A DNA stretch of 64,000 nucleotides from Sesamum alatum (lineage: Eukaryota > Streptophyta > Magnoliopsida > Lamiales > Pedaliaceae): contig JACGWO010000010.1 of assembly GCA_034509735.1 (NCBI GenBank), positions 7,081,193-7,145,192 of the forward strand. The letters are read 5' to 3'. The translations under genes were made by a program, and so were the position numbers. Shown here in pieces: positions 56,801 through 64,000 of the stretch. The notes beneath the pieces were generated by a model. That model was not told the DNA's origin. It saw nothing but the letters and a program-made list of their open reading frames with translations, and did not search any database. Position 1 is the first letter of the stretch. Each line of letters opens with the position of its first letter.

Positions 56801-57646
56801 AATCGATGCAGGGAATTGTCTTTTCGGAGTGAGGAAAAGCTTTTCAATAGTCTTTCCATTCACTAAAATTCTTGGTCCAAACACAAGATTGGTCACTTGG
56901 GTGATTAGCCATTGTTGCTTGTCTTTGCTTGAATTTGATTTCTGATATATATTAGTTTCACTTGTGCAGGAAAATTCACTTAGGAGATTGATTTCTAGAT
57001 TAAATATATATTCTTGCTTGATGTATAGATATTGTACTTTACCTTGATCTCATGCTGTCATTGCCCACCTGATATATTTGGTTTCACTTGCGCAGGAAAG
57101 GCCACTTGGGGATGGATTTCTAGATTAAATATTATTCTTGATGGTAAAGCTGTTGCAATTATTACATCATGCATGCCCAGATTTAGATTTATCCTTACTT
57201 ACCATGTAGCCTCTTATCTTCATGCTTGTCAGAAAATTAAAAATGGTAAGAACAGCAACACGAAAAAATTGATATGAAACAGTCATGGGGTCAACTCTTA
57301 AGACATTATAAATTCTGTGGCAACAGTAGATCAAATTTTTTGTTGGCAGCGTCAGACTTCTGAAAGAGTTTAAACACTGAAAGAATAGAGGAAAAGATTG
57401 TCAGTGACGTTATTGTTAATAGCATGTTCAACTTCTGTGTTTATCCACCTCTCATTTTATAGTGATAAGGTATAGTAAGAACTGCCTGCATGAACTTGTG
57501 AAGAGACTTCAATTGTAAAACCAGACGGAGAATATTGACTAACAGGCTATATGCTGAATAGTATGTTTTGCGTCTGTGTTTATTTAGCCTTGCATTGAAC
57601 TTGCTGAGAAACGACTATATTCACTGACGTGTTGCTTTAATCGAAG
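53818..57646 (+). other. Probable leader intron of BPC
   Basis: About 3.8 kb without recognisable coding sequence, T-rich on the plus strand as in plant introns. The acceptor is placed at CGAAG|GACCAC (57646/57647) because the protein similarity ([13 protein letters not shown]) begins there and an in-frame TAA lies just upstream. Additional small exons inside cannot be excluded. Confidence 0.45.
56943..57144. repeat. Tandem duplicated block with repeated acceptor-like site
   Basis: 56943-57023 and 57070-57144 share TTTCACTTG(T/C)GCAGGAAA, CACTT(A/G)G and GATTTCTAGATTAAATAT(A)TATTCTTG, about 127 bases apart. Both contain a GCAG|GAAA splice-acceptor-like string. Confidence 0.8.
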
Positions 57647-57676
57647 GACCACAATCACTTGACCATAAAGACCTTC

Positions 57677-58534
57677 ATGGCCATCACGGCTGAGAGAGAT
57701 GCTGCAATCCGAGAAAGGAACATGGCACTGGAAGAGAGAAAGAGGGCTTTTGCAGAGAGAGATATGGCAATGTTGCAGAGAGATGCTGCAATTGCTGAGC
57801 GTAATGCCGCCATACAAGAGCGAGATGAAGCAATTTCTTCTCTGCGATTTCGGGAGAGCTCAATAAATGACAATAGCACTATCCCTGATTCACTTGGAAA
57901 CGAACTAGAAAGTGGAGCTAAACGCATTCACTACCAGCATCAAATCCGTCCTTCTGAAGCTGAATATAGTCCAAGGGGAAGTTTGAGGGGCAGTGATATT
58001 ACAGAGGCTTCTGAGACCCCCAAGTCTAGGAGAGGAAGGCAGCCGAAAGATGGAAAAGTAACGAAACCATCGAAGTCCCCAAGGGTGGGCAAAAGAATGG
58101 CCGAAGGGATGAGCAAGCAAGTGAATCCTGCTCCATCTAATGGTTGGAATACTCAGCAGGATTTCGAGAGCGACGAGGAGGACCTAGATAAGCAGGTCTC
58201 ATGGAAGGATAATCTGGGCTTGAACCAAATTAACTTCGACGAGTCTGCTATGCCAGTGCCGGTATGCACTTGCACAGGTTCACCACAGCCATGCTATAGA
58301 TGGGGAAATGGTGGGTGGCAGTCCGCCTGCTGTACAACCACGATTTCAATGTACCCGCTGCCCCAAGTAGCAAATAAACGCTACTCTAGAGTTGGTGGCA
58401 GAAAAATGAGCGGAAGCGCCTTTAGCAAGTTGCTTAATCGACTCGCTGCCGAGGGATACGACTTTTCTGCTCCACTCGATCTTAAGGACCACTGGGCTAA
58501 GCACGGTACGAATCGTTACAGCACCCTAAAATAG
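57677..58534 (+). CDS. BPC: BASIC PENTACYSTEINE (BBR/BPC) class II GAGA-binding factor
   Basis: Plant nuclear transcription factor binding GA-rich DNA. From the first ATG: 285 residues, somewhat short. Residues 1-50 are the Ala-zipper coiled coil with repeated [16 protein letters not shown] units (class II type). A basic stretch near residues 115-155 ([19 protein letters not shown]) is a likely nuclear signal. The C-terminal DNA-binding domain (about residues 195-285) has [20 protein letters not shown], then ACCTTTIS with all five conserved cysteines, [20 protein letters not shown] and [10 protein letters not shown] at the stop. The frame is open upstream to 57641 and reads [11 protein letters not shown], matching the family just ahead of the zipper. 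So the true start probably lies in an upstream exon that I could not find, and the ATG used here is a minimum. Confidence 0.93.
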   Translation: MAITAERDAAIRERNMALEERKRAFAERDMAMLQRDAAIAERNAAIQERDEAISSLRFRESSINDNSTIPDSLGNELESGAKRIHYQHQIRPSEAEYSPRGSLRGSDITEASETPKSRRGRQPKDGKVTKPSKSPRVGKRMAEGMSKQVNPAPSNGWNTQQDFESDEEDLDKQVSWKDNLGLNQINFDESAMPVPVCTCTGSPQPCYRWGNGGWQSACCTTTISMYPLPQVANKRYSRVGGRKMSGSAFSKLLNRLAAEGYDFSAPLDLKDHWAKHGTNRYSTLK

Positions 58535-58870
58535 ATTATAATCATCCGAGACATGTGGGTAGAAAAGCTTGGAGTCCGATGATGCTCCTACTTCTACTTC
58601 AGCCTTGAGGTTTGTATTTTTCTATAAATTGCTACATCCATCCAATGTAATGCCCTGATTGGATTCTGTTCGTATGTATAACACTGTTGAAAGAAATGGT
58701 TAGAAACAGGACTGAGTGGAAACACTTGCAGTCTCAGATGTCTAATTCCCCGATTTGTACACTATTGATGATGAGGAAGAAATATCTGTTTATGTGGCAG
58801 GTTGCTGGTAGCAGGAATTTATCGCATTCTATAAATTTCTAATCTCTAACGGTTGTTTGGTTGGGGGAAA
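58535..58870 (+). other. BPC 3' UTR
   Basis: Follows the TAG stop. Less AT-rich than the DNA beyond 58870; includes TTTCTATAAATT and AATGTAATGCC, but the poly-A site is not determined. Confidence 0.45.
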
Positions 58871-60240
58871 GTGATGTATTATAAGAAGAATAAGTTTGGT
58901 GTTTGGTTACAAAGAATGGATAGAGGAAAAGTAAACTGGGTGTATATGAAACTTTTTCAAAGTTAAATTTTATTTTCGTTTTAAATTGGGCAGAAAAGTG
59001 AATGTATAAGGCCATAAAAACAAGAATACATGTTTTATTTTTATTTACTCTATCACCTATATTCATAAATTTTCTCTAATTTTTTTTTCCATTCTCGTTG
59101 ATAGTACTGGTACATAATTTTTGAAAAAAGATAAATAAATCACCAACAAAAGCGTCAAAGTCAATTTCCTTATTTGAGGGCATTCGTAGTAATTTTATTT
59201 TATTTAAATTAAATAATTTAAAATAGATGAATAATACTCATTTTCAAATACTTTCAACGCATGTATGATCCTACCATTTCAATTCGGAATATTGGGCGGA
59301 GTGTAGACATACTATCATTGATGAAGGTTGAAATGATAATACTGTCCCACATTGATTAATTTTCCTATATTTTGTTCATGTGGAACCATTTTTTGAAAAT
59401 CTGTTGATACTTGTGATATTTTAAAAGACGCAAGAGCACTAGTTTACTTCAAGAAGCTATTCAACAAGAAGGTCTAACTAATGTGTTCCACATTGTTACT
59501 GATAATGGAGTACACTAGGTTGCAGCTAGAACAAAGCTACAAAATCATTATAATGGTACTAATTGATTTCCATGTGAAAAATCTTGCCTAAATTCAATAA
59601 TGTTGCTGAAATTATAAGTAAAGCATCTCAGTTGATTAGATATGTGGATATTCATATATATTAGTTGAGATTGGTCGAAAAAATAAAAAAAACTTTTATA
59701 TCCTTAATAAACTCACAATTAATTCTTTTGTCCTCCTCTCATCTCACTCTACTTTTGTTTTCTTTGTTTTTTTTCCATACGGGCTTCTTTGTTTCCCTCC
59801 TCTCCCACCACGTTGGTTTATTTTCACAAATTTTTTGTTTGTATTCATATCACTACACAGTTCTTTTTTATATGCTCAAGGAGACAGTGCGCAGCAACAT
59901 CTAATAATTATAAAAACTTCATCATCGTTCAAAAAATTACAAAATTCCTAATATTAACGTCAACAACTCACCCATTTTGTTAACCTCCATTTTGCTTTCA
60001 TCCAATTTTTTAGATGAATTGACAAAATTACCCTTTTCAATAATGAATTATTAATTTTATATATTTTTAGAAAAAATTTAAGGACTAATACGCCCTCATG
60101 TATTTTACATATTTTTAAACTTTAAGAAAAAATACAAGGATAAAATAGTAATTTCTACCTCATCATCTGAGCCTATAACCATCAAACGCACTCGATTTGA
60201 GCTTGAAATTTAAGCTAGTATATGCTTGGCTCATAATATT
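58871..60240. other. Intergenic, no gene seen
   Basis: AT-rich. 58850-59090 (GGTTGTTTGGTTGGGGGAAAG ... CTCTATCACCTATATTC) may be a MITE but lacks clear tips. Confidence 0.4.
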
Positions 60241-60695
60241 TAGGGTAAATTACAGTTAACTCTCTTCAAGTTTGACATAATTACAAATACCCCTCGTTGT
60301 TTTAAAAATTACAAATAACCCCTTCAAATAAAAAATAATTATGAAGCCTCTGGACGGAAATGTAAAACTTACTACTTTACCCTTGCTGGAATTTTTTATT
60401 TAAAAAAAACATTTAAAAACAATATAAAAAAATCCAAAAGTGGATAAAATAAATAATCCATAGAGAATTTTAGTCCATAAAAATATTTTAAAAATTTTCA
60501 AATTATATAAAATTATAACTTATAATCCAAAAAGACATTTTAAATAATTGACCACAAAAATTGTATAAAATCCTAACAAAATGAGCTCATTGTTAGACGA
60601 ACGTTAAAGTCAAAGGGTATTTGTAATTTTCCAAACAAAGAGAAAATATTTGTAATTATGTCAAACCTCAGAGCAGGTGGTCGTAATTTCCCCTA
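60241..60695. mobile_element. MITE with TAGGG(T/G)AAATTAC ends
   Basis: About 455 bp. Left tip TAGGGTAAATTAC, right tip read inward TAGGGGAAATTAC. GTTTGACATAATTACAAATA on the left is mirrored by TATTTGTAATTATGTCAAAC on the right. TAATATT occurs directly before the left tip (60234-60240) and overlapping/after the right tip (60694-60700), a possible 7-bp target duplication. Non-coding. A related end is at about 29533. Confidence 0.8.
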
Positions 60696-60700
60696 ATATT

Positions 60701-63620
60701 TATTGACAACCTTAAATGGAAATGACATGTAAGGACTAAGGACCATTCCAGTCAACCTCAACACAGTAATAATTCACCCAAAGAACAGGACAGAACTCCA
60801 CAGGTCAGAAAGATGGAAAATTATACATAACTGGAATTTCAAACCCTCAAAAACGTACAAGATGATGATCACATCCCAAGAAATTATCACCAAACAAGAA
60901 ACCAAAATATCAGCCTGTCTAAACAAGTGAGATATCAAATATGCATGCATGAGAAGGATGTACCTATGGCAAATGTAACGGTGTTTGATCAGCAGACTAG
61001 AGTATATTTACATGTCTGCATATATGATACTTACATGACTAAAATTTACACGGAAAAAGAAAGGAGACGAAGATACAGGAAAGTAAGAGAAGCTTAAACC
61101 AGAGAGGAGAGCATGAAGTTCCGTCCAGGCAGCAAAAACAAATCGAAGTACCAAAGAATGTGTTGAATGCTAAATTGGAAAACTTTTGAAAATGCTCAGA
61201 GTAGATGAATTGTATAAGTGGAGGTAACTTTTATTTAATTCTTGCATCAAGGTTTCCACGAATACTCAACATGGGGAGAAGCTAATCTTTTCCTACACCA
61301 AAAGACACTGCCGGTATGGGCGTCAGCAGGCAGGACCAAATGAAAAGGAAAGGAAAGGGAGAAGTTTAAAACCTATCACCCATTCACAAAAGATAATCTA
61401 CCAATACTACACCCATAGTTTTGTATCCCAATGATTTCCTGTGTCACCAAAAGTATTTATTAACCTGCAATGTGTGCGCGTGTGACTGGTTCGAGCTGAG
61501 ACACAAGTCCTCTCCTCCACCCAAACCCAGAAAAAGAAAAGGCCAGATCCATTTCCTAGAATCCGAGCCATCAGAAGATATTTCATATAGGATAGAGGCA
61601 AACAGGGTCTTGAGCAACAGTAAATTGGACCATCCTCAACCCAGGACCACCTGATCTTTGTAATATAGTAATATAGGTAGCATGTCATTATCACATTTAT
61701 ATGTACATACGTATGTGTGTGTGTGTATCCCCATTGAATCTAGTAATTTGGATCATAAGCCAATCTCCATAAATAATACCTACCAGTGATAGCTCAATGG
61801 CAGGCTCATTAGAGTGCCTCCACAGGCAATGTCATAGACAGGACATCAGAAATGCAAGCGCATGTAACCCACAAAGAAATTCTAAGAAACAATATCAGAT
61901 CATCTATGATACGGCATAAACATAACATGCTGACCCAAAACAAACGGATCCTAGAATAACCAAGTTTGTGCCTATATCATTTCCAACAAAGGATCAATCA
62001 CTCAGTAAATCCTAGGGGCAATCAGCTTTTAGCATTGAGAAGCTTAGCTGAACAAACAAAAACCTTATGCAGAAAACTAGCAAATTAACTTGAAGAAAAA
62101 AGCTAGTATTAACATCTTCCCTTTACTAGACCCAAATTCACAGTGAGTCTAATTCCCAGAAATCACAATGTAATTTCATTTCAACAGGAATAGATGTTCT
62201 CTCCATTTGAAGTAGTTAAACATCTACAGTACCAATAGAGTTTCTCTTTGCAAAACCAATGTAAACTATAAACCCTCAAATATTGTATTCTTCAAAAAAT
62301 GGCAAATCTTGTTCAGAAGAAACATTGACACATGGGGGAGTACGCTAAGAGATCAAGCATTCAATAAATTGCTAAACCCATTCAAAAGAAAACCAATGCC
62401 TCTTTTTGATAGGACAACACACTACTATGAAATTGTGATCAACATCAAAAGGATACTGACTGCAAAATCTATCAGTTCAACCAAAAGACAGCATCATTCA
62501 AGTTGGACCGGGTAACTAGGGTTAAGTTTTTGCATATAACAATAAGAAATATTTTCAATTTGATGTCAAGCCTTCAAAGTTCACATGGAGCCTCTTCTCT
62601 CAAGTATTTCTGTCATCAGAACATTAAATGCCCACTAATTACATAAAGATCCACCAATATCCCCCATAAAATGATATCACATTTCCAGAGTCATATGAAC
62701 CTCACAACCTCTGAGAAGATAATACTAAGAACTTGGTGAAGTAGGATATAGATGGTTGATCAGCAAAATACTAACTTACGACATAACCACCTATTTGTCG
62801 AAGTACATGCATAATATTCATCACTAACATATCCATATTGCAATCATCACTTCTAACTCAATGTAGATGGACTTCTTAAACACTATCTCATTCAACCAAA
62901 ATCCATTGCAATAATCTCCAAAAATCAACACTTTCTCACTGAAAATGCCTGCTTCATTCATCAAAGATCACAGTTTCAAGCAATACCGCAGATCACTGTC
63001 TTTTTTATCTGAGACTGCACTCTGACCAACAAATTACAACCTAACTTGACTGTTCAGGGTTCCAGTTAAAATGGTCATCACTCACTCAACCCACAGGAAA
63101 ATTATAAGTAGAGGAATGAGTTCGTCTCATCTCAAAAGTATAGCCAAGATCCTCAAACTGCTTTACCCAAGCAGAAGAAACTCACAGAACAATTGGAGTC
63201 TACCTCACAAATTTAGTACTACAATCCAGGCATCTTAGACATGGAATATTGTTATCTACACGAAGGTCCTTTCGCAAGCCATGCCCTAAAAGTTATGAAC
63301 ACTATACCGAAATCTAAAATCTGCAAAATGAAGAACTGCAAGCAAGTAAAGGAAAGAACAGCGATGAGGGTGAACGGAAGAAGTACTAGCAAAACAAAAA
63401 CAGATAACGGGAGGAAATGCAAGAGAATCATTAGATTTTCTTCCAAGCCACCAGACCAGCATTGTGTCTTCTCATCAACCAGACAACTGAAACTTAACCT
63501 TTTAGATTTGACCTGCAAACATCCAATGGCATAAAGCTAGTAAGAAGAACATCAGTCTTGCAGCCAAAAGTAAAGAATATGGGAAATTTACATTCATAGA
63601 TTACCTACCTTCAAATCCTG
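60701..63620. other. Intergenic or 3' flank of the edge gene
   Basis: About 2.9 kb with more balanced composition than the transposon zones. A (GT)n run at 61712-61727. Open frames up to 97 codons show no known motif on either strand. Part of this may be 3' UTR of the minus-strand gene that ends at 63624. Confidence 0.4.
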
Positions 63621-63623
63621 AGC

Positions 63624-64000
63624 CTAATAATAATAACCACGTCCATATGTGTGATCATTCCCATAAAGCGATGAATATGAACCTCCTCCATACTGTGCAT
63701 CATATGAAAAATGAGTGTGCAAGGTTCGACATGCAGATCCAACTAAAAAAAATACAAAATCATATTACTTACTTCGCGACCATAATAATTTTGGCGGTAT
63801 AGGCCACCATCAGATCCAAGATCATCTGATTCCAACAGAAACTGAGATGATAAGAAGGAAATTCTTCAAAAATGAAGGAGGAAACCAAAAAACCCATACC
63901 ATGATATCTAGTTCCGCGAAATGGAACAGCAGGGTCTGATTGATCCAGTCGAGCACCGTGTCTACTAGGCTCTGCAAGATCGGGATCCTGGTCCTAGAAG
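63624..64000 (-). CDS. Last three exons of a Gly/Tyr-rich protein, gene continues right
   Basis: Three exons with clean GT-AG borders and consistent phases: 63993-63900 (94 b), 63825-63773 (53 b) and 63692-63624 (69 b, stop TAG). Introns are 74 and 80 bases. The acceptor of the first is TAG at 63996-63994. Joined, the tail reads DQDPDLAEPSRHGARL, then VPFRGTRYHDDLGSDGG, LYRQNYYGRE, and ends YGGGSYSSLYGNDHTYGRG with YYY. It is rich in Gly, Tyr, Arg and Asp, as in the disordered tails of plant RNA-binding or splicing-related proteins, but no folded domain lies inside the window, so I name no family. The start is outside the window. Confidence 0.65.

Noticed and set aside
57032..57277. 81-codon frame in the BPC intron
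   Set aside because: Overlaps the duplicated acceptor-like block and has no family similarity; does not match the expected BPC N-terminus.
63241..63534. 97-codon plus-strand open frame near the right edge
   Set aside because: No recognisable motif and no splice or promoter support; opposite strand to the supported gene.
1..64000. CRISPR array, bacterial operons, rRNA or intact tRNA genes
   Set aside because: None found; tandem arrays present have no spacer structure and the gene style is plant nuclear.

Overview
This is nuclear DNA from a flowering plant, most likely a eudicot (the order is not resolved from sequence alone). It is AT-rich and dominated by plant transposons. Only three host genes can be seen: a two-exon linker histone H1 gene (minus strand, about 30.3-31.1 kb), a class II BASIC PENTACYSTEINE (BPC) GAGA-binding factor gene (plus strand, about 53.6-58.6 kb), and the last three exons of a Gly/Tyr-rich protein of unknown family at the right edge (minus strand, 63.6-64.0 kb). 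I saw no bacterial, organellar or CRISPR features and no intact tRNA or rRNA gene.

Layout. 1-4.73 kb: 5' part of a minus-strand Ty3/gypsy element of Tat type (LTR, tRNA-Asp-like primer site, gag, protease, RT, two RNase H domains), broken by frameshifts and running off the left edge. 4.7-12.1 kb: intergenic DNA with MITEs, a tRNA-like SINE head, a dead Mutator-like (MULE) transposase with an 83-bp internal duplication, and a degenerate tandem array. 12.36-28.44 kb: a nest of four transposons. A decayed CACTA element (24.8-28.4 kb) lies against a decayed Ty1/copia fragment. A second copia element (13671-24663; LTRs of 713 and 731 bp, target duplication GCTAT) sits inside the old copia RT. The RT gene of this second copia is in turn split by a 5063-bp CACTA transposon (16280-21342, target duplication ACC). 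The inner CACTA has lost its transposase core and carries two spliceable exons of a host UDP-glucuronate decarboxylase (UDP-xylose synthase) gene.

28.4-39.8 kb: intergenic DNA around the H1 gene, with a foldback element about 400 bp upstream of the H1 promoter, an LTR-like segment, and a hAT-type non-autonomous element (37909-38963, 8-bp target duplication ATTGAACC). 39779-44740: a nearly complete MULE with long terminal inverted repeats and an 8-bp flanking repeat; its transposase exons are recognisable but frameshifted. 44.9-52.6 kb: two copies of one non-coding retroelement family in opposite orientation, a hAT transposase relic, an L1-type LINE relic and an inverted-repeat element. 53.6-58.9 kb: the BPC gene, with a GAGA-rich 5' leader and a long leader intron. 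58.9-63.6 kb: intergenic DNA with a 455-bp MITE. 63.6-64 kb: the edge gene.

How it fits together: the host genes sit as small islands between transposon blocks. The points most worth a second look are the gene capture by the inner CACTA, the order of insertions in the nest, self-complementarity at the copia primer site, an apparent one-base frameshift in the first H1 exon, and the GAGA tracts in the leader of a GAGA-binding factor gene.
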